This document shows positions 1-10,990 of a DNA stretch of 64,000 nucleotides, piece after piece. Every line of letters starts with the position of its first letter. Positions within the stretch are counted from its first letter, which is position 1. Origin of the DNA: Corythucha ciliata. Its lineage: Eukaryota > Arthropoda > Insecta > Hemiptera > Tingidae. Below the pieces are notes generated by a model, which was given only the letters and a program-made list of their open reading frames with translations, was not told where the DNA came from and searched no databases. The stretch lies in NCBI GenBank assembly GCA_038030265.1, contig CM075938.1, forward strand, positions 49,531,189 to 49,595,188, given 5' to 3'. The translations under genes were made by a program, and so were the position numbers.

Positions 1-2078
1 GAAGGAAGACAATGCGCACCAAAAAATACATAAAAGACGTGATCTAGTTGTTACGCAAGTCACAATGATGAGGTGGAACCTGAGGGGGCGGGGTGAAATG
101 TGATTTCAGCCACTTTGTGGGTCAGCCCCGTAGTAACGGCGCGAAAGCTGTTATGAACTTATATAGCCAGAAGGGTGGACAAGGTTTGGGTCAGACCGTT
201 TTCAAAATAATAATAATAATAAAAAAAAGGTAACTTATTATTCCACCCTAATGGTTTCGTCATTTTCAGCCTGCCCATACTGAGCGGACCCGGTTAAATG
301 AATCTGTAGCTTCAATTTTTACCTCACAATGCTGGACTTGTTTTGTTTTATTTCACGCAATTAGTAAAATTAATAAAGCGGAACTGCGGATTCAACCATT
401 TTTTTCCTCACGTTTTGGTCTCTTGGTATTAAGAAAAAAGTCGGGTCCTTGAAAAGTCGTCATTACTCGCATTTGAAAAACGAACAATACCTGATCGCAC
501 ATTCGATATTTTAGTTTGTTTTAATTTATGACCACTATGAAATAAACAACTAATTTAAAAAAAACGAAACATGGTACTGCCTTATTGATAGAATTGCCAA
601 ATTATTATTTAGCTCTCCACTTCCTGATTCCAGCCTTCCACCGCCCAGGGGCCCGCTTCCTCAACTTATTAGCTCCCAATGTATTTATTGCAAAGGAAAA
701 CAATTGTTTAACAATCTGGTTCAAAAGATAATAATCTAGCGTTAAAGGTCTAGGTTTTATGCGAGCGGAAGATTAAAAAAAAAAAATCTTGACACTGAAT
801 TACAACCGGAGGGGCACCGATTAAACACTGACTTTATGTAATTGCCTTTCTTCCATTGGCCATAACGTTTTTTTGTTTTTGATTCATTTATCATCTGACA
901 ATACTGTCATTCTTACATAGCGTCTGAGCAGACTGATTATCGATTTAAATGTCGTCCTCTCATAGCGGTTGAACAACAACAAAAATATGCGTGGAAACCC
1001 ATATCGGTATAGTTAATATAGGGAATGAATTGGCGTGTTCTTTGTTCGCGATTACGCACCCTCCTCTGCACTGTTACACTTTTATTCCTTCTATAGAGGA
1101 AGTGCAACGGCGATTAGGTGGGTTTAGGTATGTGGAGTTGGAGGGGTGAGAGGGGGCGGGGGGCAATCTATAAATGGAAAACTCGGTTAACATGTCAAAG
1201 CCGTCGAGAAGGAACTATAAGTTATTCAATAGGACTCTCCACCTATGTTGTGAATAGTTTGTTGAAAATAGTGCTTCCAATAGATCCAAGCCCTTGAGTT
1301 AGGCCAACTATATTCAAGCCGAAAGGGTGTGCGTTTACCACGGTGACCTTATAATTGCACCTCGCGCGCGAGACGAGACGCACTCGCCGCGCCGGTTTAT
1401 TGCGAGAACTATGCAACCTTATAAAAATATCGAGCGTCGCAGTTACCATTTGTTACGAGGTGCCTTAAAAGGGCACCTTTTATGCGCCACACCATCTCCC
1501 CCCCCCCCCAGGATAGAATCCGGAAATGCACCAATATTAAAATGGAGCGAAAAGAGCGAACAGAACAATGGCATGACGTGTTCTACGAATTTCTGGAGCC
1601 TGTGGCCTTTTTTCCCCTTTAAATCCCCCGCAGAAATGTTTTTCTTCGTTCAGAACGATTTAGTTCGAAGTCCTTGAACATTTTCTCTCGGACCACTGAG
1701 CCCAGGGGTTTTCAACCTTTAGGAGTACGCGGTAACACTTCTATAATAAGTCATTTTTTCGGCGTAACACGTTACAAAAGTTCAAGTTGCTGTATATGTT
1801 AACAAAAAAATGATGAATCCGATAAATGTGAACAATTACCGGTAATTGTTCATATTTAGCGGTTACCCTGTGACAGGCATGACTCACGTTTTAGCGGGCG
1901 TGCGACATAGAACACATTATCTGCTGAAAACGCTCAAGACGCTAAACGCTGAAATCGCGCGGTTCCTGCTCACGTACACTCGGACAGGGCCTTCGAAGGG
2001 TCATCGTAATGACTGTTTGGAGTTTTTAGAAAGTCTGCTTTGTTTCCGAAATATCACACATTTCATTATGATTTTTAA
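1..2078. other. Gene-free AT-rich flank
   Basis: No coding region is convincing here. The open frames at 1243-1449, 1327-1677 and 1846-2169 show no recognisable domain or codon structure. The stretch holds an AAT triplet run near 205-222, a C10 tract near 1499, a possible hAT-type transposon end at 1703-1720 (CAGGGGTTTTCAACCTTT), and a 24-bp perfect palindrome at 1829-1852. Confidence 0.6.
1829..1852. repeat. 24-bp perfect palindrome
   Basis: The sequence is self-complementary around a central ACCGGT (half-site TGAACAATTACC). After one mismatch the pairing continues for four more bases on each side. It could be a foldback remnant or a chance palindrome; no flanking duplication was seen. Confidence 0.7.
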
Positions 2079-2606
2079 AAGAAGAGGACCCTTCGGGAGC
2101 TCCGAAGACGTCCGGATGAGGATCATTTGGCCAGATTTAGAATTGCTCGAGCCCAAGAAAGAAAAATAGTGAAAGAAGCTAGAATGATCTCCTACGTCGG
2201 AAAAATTCCGACGAGTACGTCGGCGAGGGACATGTGGGATCGTGTCCGGTCCTTCACTGGCCAAAATCCTCGTCCTCAAGTGCCTATCCTCCGCACAGAA
2301 GGTGGTTACGAAAGAGAAGACCCCGAAGCTGTGGTGGAGCTATTCGCGGCTCACTTCGAGCTGACCTCTAGCTCCGTCTCCTACACTCAAAGTTTCCAAG
2401 TAATAAAGGAAGCGGAGGAGCGCGTGGCACTCTTCTTCGACCGACGATGAACGGTACTAGTGCAACTCTTCAATGAAATTTAGAATTACGGAGAGTACCC
2501 AGACACATGGCACGAGGCTGTCAACATTCCCATCCTCAAAGATGGGAAAGACCCCAGCCTAACTAGTAGTTGTCGCCCCATATCACTGACAAGCTGCCTG
2601 GGGAAG

Positions 2607-3281
2607 GTGATGGAGTCCATGCTCAACTACCGACTCGTTTACGAGCTTGAGTCCCGTGGGCTCCTGAACCGATACCAGGGGGGCTTCCGAAAGAACCGCT
2701 ACACGTTAAACCAGCTGGCCCTAGTAGAGGCCGAAATTCAGCATGCCTTTCTGCAGCACCGCTGTACGAAAGGCGTGTTTTTTGACCTCGAAAGGGCATA
2801 TGACACGACTTGGAGATATGGTGTCTTGAAGAAGCTCTATCAGTGGGGCTTTCGCGGAACACTTTCAAAGCTTATTTCCAGTTTTCTGAGCAATCGAAGG
2901 TTCCGCGTAAGGCTGGGGTCGGTGTTGACGGTATCACACGTGCTGGAGAACGGTATCCCTCACGGGTCCGTTCTCAGTTGCACGCTTTTTCTCATTGCCG
3001 TCAACATCATTGCCGACTGCGCGCCTGTGAATATTAAATTTTCAATATACGTGGACGACTTGGGCCTCTTCTTTTCCGGCAGAGACCTAGATGGAGGCGA
3101 GCAGATAGCGCAGTCGGCAATCAATTCCATTGTTACTCAGGCCGAGAAACATGAATTCAAGTTTAACAATGAGAAAACCACGTGCGTCCACTTCTGCAGG
3201 AGGCGCCGGCCACATTACGAGCCTGTCCTCCGAATGAATCGCGTACCTCTGGTATTTAAAGAGAGCATCCGCTTTCTCTGA
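2607..3281 (+). pseudogene. LINE reverse transcriptase fragment
   Basis: This 224-codon open stretch carries the palm and fingers of a non-LTR reverse transcriptase. The conserved order is the PISL and QGGFRKNR region, the FFDLERAYD aspartate, GIPHGS, and YVDDL with both catalytic aspartates kept. Upstream codons in the same frame (ending RPISLTSCLGK) belong to the same domain but follow a stop, so the ATG at 2607 is internal and not a real start. It is a relic of the LINE, not a host gene. Confidence 0.85.
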
Positions 3282-3638
3282 TACTTGATAGGGCACTACG
3301 ATGACAGCCTCATGTTGAAGATTTGAGTGCAAGGACGAAAAAAGCAATATATTTCATCAAGATGTTGGCAAATCTGAACTGGGGTGTCCAGCAGAACATA
3401 CTTATTAGACTTTTTGATACCCTAGTGAGAGCGAAACTGGACTATGGAGCCCCGATCTACGGATCGGCCTGAAGATCTCGTCTAAAGGTCTTGTACAGAG
3501 TATTTAACCTTGGTCTTCGGGCGGTGACAGGGACATTCAGGACTAGCCCCGCCCAAAGCCTACGCTAGCCGCGGGTGTAATGCCCCTTCCATTGCGTTGG
3601 ATGCAACTTACCCTTGCATATTTAACGAGTGTGCGAGC

Positions 3639-3642
3639 CACC
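3639..3642. repeat. Target site duplication CACC, left
   Basis: CACC immediately precedes the 5' LTR, and the same four bases follow the 3' LTR at 7655-7658. This marks a 4-bp target duplication inside the LINE. Confidence 0.8.
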
Positions 3643-3761
3643 TGTGGCGTCCCTTCACATTTTTACATAAAAACATAAGTTGTTCGGTTTTTCTTGGTTA
3701 GAAAAATATAGACTTTCGTTCTCTGACTTACGCGGTCTCGTTTTTCTTGTACACGCTTACA
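3643..3761 (+). repeat. 5' LTR (119 bp)
   Basis: It begins TGTGGCGTCCC and ends CGCTTACA, and matches the 3' LTR at 7536-7654 except at two bases. At 119 bp it is very short for a Ty3/gypsy LTR. No clear TATA box was found in it. Confidence 0.92.
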
Positions 3762-3763
3762 AC

Positions 3764-3780
3764 TGGTGACCCCGACTTCA
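3764..3780 (+). other. Primer-binding site, tRNA-Trp type
   Basis: TGGTGACCCCGAC lies two bases after the 5' LTR and is complementary to the conserved 3' end of animal tRNA-Trp (GTCGGGGTCACCA). The match stops after 13 bases. Confidence 0.8.
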
Positions 3781-3791
3781 CTCGTAGTATT

Positions 3792-4618
3792 ATGGCTTAA
3801 CCGGCTAATGACGACGCGGTTCTAGAGCCACAACGCATATCAAGTGTCTCCGTTCGCCTACCTCCGTTTGGGCCCCACCGGCCCGATCTTTGGTTCCACC
3901 AAGTCGAAGCTCAGTTCGACTTACCAGCCAACCGTGTCACTCAGGACAGAGGACACTACGAAATTCAATTACGTCGTTTCCACTCTCGACATGGACGTCC
4001 TCGAATACGTCAGTGACATCATCAACCACCCGCCTGCGACCCACAAATACGATGCCCTGAAAACAGCGGTTCTTTCCGCTTTCACCGACACCGACGAACA
4101 CAAATTCACCAAACTCCTCCACGAGGTCGAACTTGGAGACGATAAACCGTCACAACTTTGGAGGCGCATGAAGGAGCTCGCCGGCACTCAAATATCTGAC
4201 GACGCGCTCGAAACTTTTGTGGCTTCACCAACTTCCGTCTTCCGTCCAATCCATTCTCGCAATCAGTTCCGAACCTTTACCGTTTCTCACAAAATTAGCC
4301 GACAAAGTTTTCGAAGCTGCTGACCGTGGACGACATCACTTCCTTCCTCCAGAGTCAACACCTTCCCCTTCTGAACCCACAACTTCCGCACCTTCTTCTT
4401 CCACCCTTCTCGACGTGATCCAACGGCTCACTCAACGCCTTACCGACCTCGAACAACGTTCAACCCCCTCGCTGATACGCCGTCGCTACAGATCACCTTG
4501 TCCCAAACCAGAACTACACACTTCACCCCCAAAAACAGGTTTCTGTTATTATCACGAAAGGTTCGGTAACAAAGCTCAAAACTGTCGTTCCCCCTGTTCC
4601 TTTTCTTCAAAAAACTAA
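3792..4618 (+). pseudogene. gag pseudogene of the LTR element
   Basis: The capsid region reads in three frames: 3792 to about 3950, then 3844-4323 (TKFNYVVSTLDMDV..., a typical capsid helix region), then 4217-4618. The last part is proline and serine rich and ends in a knuckle with CYYH, C and PC. The initiator ATG at 3792 is followed two codons later by TAA, so even the start is broken. Breakpoints lie near 3950 and 4215. The protein would have formed the retrotransposon particle and bound its RNA. The stop at 4616-4618 abuts the protease frame, which may reflect natural gag-pol frameshifting. Confidence 0.8.
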
Positions 4619-6475
4619 TGTTCCGATCGCAGGTGGCGGCAAGCGATCGTCGTAACTCGACACGCCGCCTATTTGTCACCGACAAAACAACCAAAGTTCG
4701 TTTCCTCATCGACTCAGGCGCCGACGTAAGCGTCATTCCCTGCACGCGCCGCGACAAAACTAATGGCCCACAGAAGTTCACCTTGTCTACTGCTGATGGT
4801 TCTGTGATCCCTACGTATGGTTCCCGCTTTCTCTCACTCGATTTCGGTCTTCACCGTTCGTTTCGATGGCCCTTCGTCCTCACAGAGGTAACATACCCCA
4901 TTATCGGTGCCGACTTCTTGGCACACTTCGATCTTCTCATCGACCTCCGTCGTCATCGTCTGTTGGATGGCACTCCTCAACTTTCTGTCGCTGGTGTTCA
5001 TCCTTCAACTGCACCGTCGAATAACCCAGCACGCCTGAACCTCTGTGACACGACGAACAAGTTTGCCGCGTTGCTCACGCAATTCCCTGAGATCGTTCAA
5101 CCTCCCTCTTTTCCACGCCCATCTCTACCACACAATACCCAGCACGCAATCGGAAACCACCAGACCACCTGTTCGTTCCCGCTTTCGACGTCTTCACCCC
5201 GACAAGTTGAAAACTGCCAAAGCAGAATTCCGAACAATGCTAGACCTCGGCATCTGTCGTCCCTCTAAATCTTGTTGGTCTAGTCCGCTCCACCTCGTTC
5301 CTAAAAAAGACGGCACCTGGCGACCTTGTGGTGATTTCCGACGCCTAAACGCTGTCACCAAACCTGACCTCTACCCTCTCCCTCATCTTCACGATTTCAC
5401 GTCCAATCTTCACAGAACGACAATTAACTCGAAGCTAGATCTCCTTCGAGCATACAACCAAATACCAGTCGCACCTTCCGACATCGAAAAAACCGCCATC
5501 ATCACACCTTTCGGCCTGGAGCATCTCACTCTCGTTTTCCAGCGTCTCCGGAGCTACGGACTCCATCTTAACGTGAACAAATGTGTTTTCGGCGTAACCG
5601 AAGTAGACTTCTTAGGTTTCCGAGTCAGACCGTCCGGCACATCACCACTTCCTCAACGTGTTCGTGCCCTCACCGAAGCTCCTCGACCTACAACCTTTCA
5701 ATCCTTGCGTCGTTTCCTCGGAACCATAAATTTCTACCACCGCTTCATTCGCCGCGCAGCCTGGGCCCAAATCACGCTTCATGACGCCTTAAAAACTATC
5801 AAAAGCGAAACATTTCCCATCCAATGGACTGATCAGTTGATTGAGGCCTACGACCATTGCCTGCAAGATCTCGCTGGCGCTACCCTTCTCGTCCACCCCA
5901 AGCCTGACTCACCCTTGACCCTTTTCGTCGACGCTTCAGATACTGCCATTGGCTCTGCTCTTCATCAACAAACCGACGGTACCTGCCAACCGCTAGCGTT
6001 TTTCTCTCGGAAGCTCAGTGAAACCGAACGACGGTACAGTGCCTATGACAAAGAGGTTCTAGCAATTTACGCTTCTGTCAAGCACTTTCGGGACTTCGTC
6101 GAGGGTCAACAACTCACAATTTTCACAGACCACAAGCCCCTCATTTTCGCTTTCAAGCAAAAACCAGAAAAGGCGTCCCCTCGTCAATTTCGTCACTTAG
6201 ATTTTGTAGCGCAGTTCACGACCGATATTCGACACATCAAAGGAAGTGACAACGTCGTAGCAGATTACCTTTCCCGAGTCGACTCCATCCATATTTTCGA
6301 TTTCACTGTCGTCGCTAAAATTCAAGAAGCAGACGACGAGCTAAAAAAGCTCTGCCTCAATTCGTCACTCAATCTTCGTCAAGAATGCATACCTGGCCTC
6401 AACATGTCGTTATTTTGCGACGATAGACACCGCGTTTTATTCCCTTATCCCTTCGTCGTCAAGCGTTCGCTCTAA
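4618..6475 (+). pseudogene. pol pseudogene: protease, reverse transcriptase, RNase H
   Basis: The aspartic protease active site FLIDSGADVSVIP is encoded near 4708-4740 in the first frame (4618-5268). A single-base frame change near 5150 moves to the frame of 5045-6475. The RT fingers ([20 protein letters not shown]) and the first catalytic aspartate ([14 protein letters not shown]) are present. The protein then jumps from ITPFGL directly to EHLTLVF, so the segment that should hold the YxDD box, roughly 45-50 codons, is missing without loss of frame. The palm end and connection follow. The RNase H has [20 protein letters not shown] and IFTDHKPL, so its D-E-D residues are kept. The frame ends at 6475 just short of the integrase zinc-binding domain. 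Confidence 0.88.
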
Positions 6476-7461
6476 TTCACAACAGCGCACACCCATCTCC
6501 GAAGCGTACATCACAACTAATTCGTGAACGATTTGTTTGGCCCGGAATTGAGCGAGACTCCAGATCTTGGGCAAGAAACTGCCTTCAATGTCAGAAATCC
6601 AAAATTGGACGTCATACTCGTAGTCCTCTCGGTGTTTTCCCTCCCGTCGACGCATGTTTTCAATGCATCCTCTTGGACATCATTGGTCCACTTCCCCCAT
6701 CACACGGTATGCACTACATCCTCACCTTGATCGACCGTTTTTCTTCCTGGCCCGAAGCCATACCCATTCAATCAATCTCCACCGAAACAGTGGCTGATGC
6801 TCTTTTCAAGGAATGGATCGCCCGTTACGGCGTTCCCGCTAAGATCATCACCGACAGAGGTCGACAATTCGAGTCCAATCTTTTCCGAATTCTCAACTAC
6901 CGCCTCGGGATTCGTCATTTTCGTACGGCAGCGTACCATCCGCAGTCCAATGGTAAACTTGAAAGATGGCACCGCTCTCTTAAAAACGCTCTCAAATGCC
7001 ATAACTCTACCGATTGGTGTTCACTTCTACCAATCGTTCTGCTCGGTTTGCGAAACGTGCCAAACCAATCTGGCCATTCAGCTGCAGAACTTCATTTTGG
7101 CTCTACACTACGATTACCCGGTGAATTCTTCGATCCACCTGACCCGTCCACCGTCAATCGGTCACAATTCCTTCAGCGACTTCAAGAGTTTTTTCGTCAT
7201 GTCCGGCCAGCCACCGACATCCACAACTCCTCACAAAAAACGTTCGTTCACCCTCACCTCTCTTCGGCTGAGCAAGTTTTCGTTCGCGTCGATTCCATCA
7301 GAAAACCGCTTCAACAACCTTATGATGGACCTTACCCTGTCCTCGAAAGAAACGACAAATATTTCACACTGGACATACACGGTAAGAAAACTTTTGTTTC
7401 GATCGACCGTCTAAAACCTGCGTTTCATCTACCAACTCAACCCCTTCGAGACGTCCGCTAA
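6472..7461 (+). pseudogene. Integrase domain of the LTR element
   Basis: The zinc-binding HHCC domain (HNSAH ... CLQCQ) is open from 6472. The retroviral integrase core follows with D in LLDIIGPL, D in IITDRGRQF and E in NGKLERWHRSL, a complete DDE triad. The C-terminal part has an SH3-like stretch (YDGPYPVLER) and ends at 7461 with a stop. This frame is intact from 6472 but has lost its link to the RT frame, and the ATG at 6673 lies inside the core, so it is not a genuine start. This is the best-preserved domain of the element. Confidence 0.85.
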
Positions 7462-7520
7462 CTCGACTACGTGGCCTATCCCATCTTTCTGCGCGACACT
7501 CTCGTCTTCCTCGCGTTCAC

Positions 7521-7535
7521 TGGGAGGGGGGTTCA
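7521..7535 (+). other. Polypurine tract before the 3' LTR
   Basis: TGGGAGGGGGG followed by TTCA lies directly before the 3' LTR, where the plus-strand primer of LTR elements is expected. Confidence 0.7.
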
Positions 7536-7654
7536 TGTGGCGTCCCTTCACATTTTTACATAAAAACATCAGTTGTTCGGTTTTTCTTTGTTAGAAAAAT
7601 ATAGACTTTCGTTCTCTGACTTACGCGGTCTCGTTTTTCTTGTACACGCTTACA
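7536..7654 (+). repeat. 3' LTR (119 bp)
   Basis: It has the same length as the 5' LTR and 117 of 119 bases are identical. It is followed by the CACC target duplication at 7655-7658. Confidence 0.92.
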
Positions 7655-9254
7655 CACCCCATCGCATTTTGCTCATGACCTTGCCTCTGGGATCCCTTTT
7701 TTACGCCGAATATAACTTGCTACAAAGAACCCGAATGTTAGCCATCAGAGCTGAGGAAGAGAGAGTTCGCAACGACATCCCGCTCGTGGGGGTGATGCCT
7801 CTTGAGGCCCTGCCCAGTTCCCCTTGGGCCGTCGTTGCGCCCCTTAAATGTCTCGACCTGGCCCGGCTTTTTAAAGGATTATACCTCTCCCATTGTTTAC
7901 CTAGTGGAGTTTTGCCAGCTGCTTGAGCGGTTCGCGGTTTTTACGCTTGTCTATACGGACGGGCCACGGATGGACAAGGGGGTGGGGTGTGCAGTAGTTA
8001 CGGAGGGTGCTGTACGCTCTTAGACACTTGCCCCTCAAACTATATAGAGTGTATTCGGCGGAGTTAATCGCCATATGCCGGGCCCTCGAGATGTGCCCTG
8101 AAGGCTCACGGTCCATGGTGTACACGGATTCACAAAGTGCTCTAAAAGGAATAGATCAGTCCTCGACGGACCCCATAATATTTGGAATCCTCATCCAGCT
8201 CGAGCGGATACGCTCGGCGGGCGGGGATATTATTTTTACATGGATACCTGGTCACGTCGGCCAGCCCGGAAATGAGGAAGCGGCCAATGCTGCAGCGATG
8301 GCGGTTACCGTTCGAGACGCTAAAGCGGTCACCAGGGCGCACCTTCGGTGCACTTGGCATCGAAGGTGGGCATCTACTGCTGGAGGGCTGAAGCGTTTCA
8401 AGCCGAGCGTAAACGGTTTGTCCGTCGAGAACTGTTCACGGCGGATGGGGTGGTAATCACCAGGCTTCGCATTGGCCACACACGCACCTGCTTGATGGTG
8501 AGGAACCCCGCGTGTGTCCAGCGTGTAGTGGGTAGTTATCCATAGAGCATATACTGACAGAATGCCATGCCCTGGACCACATCAGAAGCAGGGTTCTGGG
8601 CGAAGTCAGTCATACAAAATCGAAGGACAGACTGCCCTCGGTTGGATCCCCGATTGGGCCAATAGTCCAGTTTCTGCGAGAAGCCAATCTGTATTGGGAA
8701 ATGTAGCCTCGGCAGTAGCATGCAATAACTAGGTCCTATAGGTTAATTATTTTATATTTGTTTCTATGTTACAGGCTTCTGTGTGTTCGTAATGAATGAG
8801 AGTATTTATTGGCGTGCATGTACTTATTAGCGTGCGCGAGTAATCGTATATTTGTACGGTGTGATTGTATTTATTATATATTTATATTTATATTGGTACT
8901 GGGATATTTATTAGCGAATTATTCTGTAGCGTGATTGTTTATGTTATAATACCTAGTTACTTGAACTGTTGGGTAGAGAATATCCCAGTACCAACCCAAC
9001 GTCCTATCTGTGATATCTGTGTTTAGTTATAGTCATTCTCTCACTGGGCTGGGAATAACCCAAGTACCGGCCCAGTCCCACTCAGCCGTGCTGGCTACGC
9101 GTATGGCTCAAACTCACTGCAGTGGCATGGCTGAAAATATGTAGTGGATAAGATAAGTAGGTAGCATAATGATAAGTGGATGGCGCTAAATGGCCAAGCT
9201 GGCGAAGCGCCAAAAAAAAAAATTATGATTTTTGATTGATGATGATTTGATATT
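7655..9254 (+). mobile_element. I/Jockey-type LINE, 3' part (RNase H, zinc-knuckle remnant, 3' UTR)
   Basis: This continues the LINE from 3642 after removing the LTR insertion. The RNase H domain is readable across frames: VYTDGPRMDKGVGCAVV, then YSAELIAICRALEM, VYTDSQSALKGI and WIPGHVGQPGNEEAAN, which carry the family D, E, D and H residues. The C-terminal LRIGHTR segment lies near 8460, and a remnant of the CCHC-type tail (ECHALDHIRSRVLGEV in another frame) near 8560. Frameshifts at about 7925, 8020 and 8450 show decay. From 8720 to 9254 there is no coding. This looks like a 3' UTR, with a stem at 8893-8908/8979-8994, a terminal hairpin near 9182-9212, an A11 run and a TGAT-type tail at about 9225-9254. 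Confidence 0.8.
8893..8994. repeat. 16-bp inverted repeat in the LINE 3' region
   Basis: TTGGTACTGGGATATT at 8893-8908 is perfectly complementary to 8979-8994, leaving a 70-bp loop. It may be an RNA stem in the LINE 3' UTR or a small inserted MITE; nothing decides between them. Confidence 0.65.
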
Positions 9255-9326
9255 TTTTCCACTTGAATGCTTGCCATCAGTGGCGAGGCGTCCGGTCATC
9301 GATAGATTCGCCGGCTCGTAATCTTC

Positions 9327-9829
9327 GTAAGCTTTCCAACCGTGTGCAAAGGTTTACACTTACAGTTTTTTTCCATTGAGATAATACAAGTAAAAAACTT
9401 GAAAAATCCCAGTCTGAAATCGTGGAATTTCAAGCATTTTTTCTGCACCACTATTAACTGAAGGAACTATTGTTTTCTTATTTTTTATTAATTGTTTGAC
9501 TTAATTATTTATCTTTCATCTTCTTAATTAATAATTTAAGCTCGATTCATGAACTCATCCCCCCTCCCCACCTAGAATAATCACATAAGCACTTATATGA
9601 ATGGTGGTGGAGGTCTCTTTCAGGGGGAGGGGAGCTTAAATTATTGACTAAAAAGATGATTAATTGAGTCACAAATGAAATAAAAGAAGATAAAGATGTC
9701 TCCTTGTGCAATAAAATATTGTTGAAGAAATGCATGAATTCCATTGACTGGATTTTTCAAGTTTATTGCTTACATCGCAACGGAAAAATACTGTAACCAC
9801 GAACCTTTACACATCGTTGGAAACCTTAC
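9327..9829. repeat. Large imperfect inverted repeat (about 200-bp arms)
   Basis: The arm 9327-9543 is complementary along most of its length to 9632-9829. Matching landmarks include GTAAG-TTTCCAAC, ACTTGAAAAATCC and AATTTAAGCTC, with scattered substitutions and small indels. The loop of about 90 bp is CCCCTCCCC rich. A foldback transposon or MITE is likely. No coding region or clear target duplication was seen. Confidence 0.75.
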
Positions 9830-10172
9830 AAAATAAGGAAGTTTTTTCCTGATTTTAATTGTATTTTCCCCTAAGGCGAAGAGGTGAAAATGACGCCGGA
9901 AAAATGCATGGAATTGTGAGTCACCACAGTATCTTTCGTAAATCGGCTGCTCTCAAGTATGGTAGGAAGTGGCGCCGAAACGATTTCAATGAGGTATAGC
10001 AGAACTCTGGAAAAAGGGTCCACCCACCCCTAGTGGTTTCCTGGCTAAATACTTGCGATATTGCCAGTTTCACGCCCTAATTCAAGTAAAAATCCCAGTT
10101 TGCAAGATTATCTTTGTAACAGTGAAACCCAGGCTAGCATGCAACACAAAATTCACAGCAACGTCATAGTTA
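9830..10172. other. Non-coding stretch with a dispersed CAGTGGCGCCGAAAC-type segment
   Basis: Nothing coding. The segment at about 9967-10060 (AGTGGCGCCGAAAC, then ATAGCAG and a CCACCC block) recurs at 25325-25395, so it is a dispersed repeat. Confidence 0.5.
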
Positions 10173-10408
10173 CGTTGCAAATTCACAACTGAGTCACAGC
10201 GCCATGGGACCATAATGTGACGTTGCAGAGAGGTTGCAAAATGACAAAAACGCGACAACGCAATGAGGTCACAATGTAACGTTGCAGAGAGGTTGCAAAG
10301 TGACAAATACGATACAACGCAATGGGGTCACAATGTGACGTCACAGAGAGGTTGCAAAGTGACAAATACGATATAACGCGATGACGTCACAATGTGACTC
10401 CACTCCAC
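10173..10408. repeat. 59-bp tandem repeat, four copies
   Basis: Units start at 10173, 10232, 10291 and 10350 with GGTTGCAAA or a close variant, and each ends GCAGAGA or CACAGAGA. The later units carry TGACGTCA, the consensus CRE palindrome. A fifth, weaker unit precedes 10173. Confidence 0.85.
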
Positions 10409-10589
10409 AGAGGTTTTGAGACGTGAAGAATATGATATGTTGACGTGCATCGTGTTGTAGGACTGAAGGTATATAGCTGTTGGGCAATGTATGACAAAAT
10501 ACTGCGCCAAAAACACTTATTTTCTACACGAAACAAACGCATTTTCAACTACCAATTCATAGCCGTCATGCGTTTTCCCAATTTCAGAA

Positions 10590-10990
10590 AGGAACAGTTT
10601 GAAATTGCTCTTCGATTCTGTAAGTTTCACTTTGCCCAAATTCCTTCGCCTGACATGGTGCAGTGCACGGCAGTTTGTTAACACGATTTCAACATTCCTT
10701 AGGTACTACATGCCGGGCAGAGACTGGGATTCACGCCAACAAGCAGGTTCTCGTTTGCCTCAGGCGTGTTTTTGGCTAATGTGTGGAGCCCGGTGAACAT
10801 TTCTCATCGGTCAAAACGCTTACGCTTGGCTTGCAACGCTTCAGCCCTCCACCAGTGGATGATCTAGTCGACTTCCAAAGACGCCGATGGCCACTTTGGA
10901 GTCTCTGGTGAGAAGTGCCAATAAGTTCGATGCGTCCAACTATCAAGTGTGAACACCATTGAGGTGGGGACTTTGGGGGCATTATGCAAA
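10590..10990 (-). pseudogene. Antisense fragment of a related LINE C-terminus
   Basis: On the minus strand 10776-10997 encodes STGGGLKRCKPSVSVLTDE, which parallels the STAGGLKRFKPSVNGLSVE block of the LINE at 8370-8440. Below 10776 the parallel continues through the cysteine-rich tail in changed frames. It is a short relic of the RNase H to zinc-knuckle region of a related copy, lying between two TGACGTCA-rich repeat clusters. Confidence 0.7.

Larger units (their letters stand above)
2079..3642 (+). mobile_element. I/Jockey-type LINE, 5' part (reverse transcriptase), interrupted
   Basis: This is a decayed non-LTR retrotransposon. The linker before the polymerase is open from about 2079 to 2450 (TTG at 2127 is only an internal codon). 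The reverse transcriptase core reads at 2607-3281, with a motif A region (FFDLERAYDTTW), motif B GIPHGSVLS and the catalytic YVDDL. Stops at 2448, in 2455-2600 and at 3279 show it is dead. The thumb-like segment continues in broken frames (LDYGAPIYGSA, ALRAVTG-like) to 3642, where an LTR element has landed. No endonuclease domain is visible, so the copy is probably 5'-truncated. The element resumes at 7655 with its RNase H domain. Family assignment rests on the RT motifs plus an RNase H and a C-terminal LRIGHTR segment, as in the I, Jockey and R1 groups. Confidence 0.85.
3643..7654 (+). mobile_element. Ty3/gypsy LTR retrotransposon, CsRn1/Kabuki-like, defective
   Basis: The element is 4,012 bp with two 119-bp LTRs (TG...CA) that differ at two positions, a 4-bp target duplication and a primer-binding site matching the tRNA-Trp 3' end. 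Gag has a C-x2-H-x8-C-x3-C-like knuckle (CYYHERFG...C..PC), the unusual CHCC type described for the CsRn1 clade, which also primes with tRNA-Trp. Pol order is protease, reverse transcriptase, RNase H, integrase, as in Ty3/gypsy. It is dead. The second codon after the gag ATG is followed by a stop, gag changes frame about twice, there is a frameshift between protease and RT near 5150, the RT has lost its catalytic block near 5517, and the frame changes again just before the integrase. Near-identical LTRs suggest recent insertion of an already defective copy. No envelope gene was seen. Confidence 0.92.

Noticed and set aside
3643..7654. An endogenous retrovirus with an envelope gene
   Set aside because: Coding ends with the integrase about 75 bp before the 3' LTR, leaving no room for an envelope; the Gag type and tRNA-Trp primer fit a CsRn1-clade retrotransposon.
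10445..10796. Plus-strand frames of 78 and 65 codons as genes
   Set aside because: They are antisense to a recognisable LINE C-terminal fragment.
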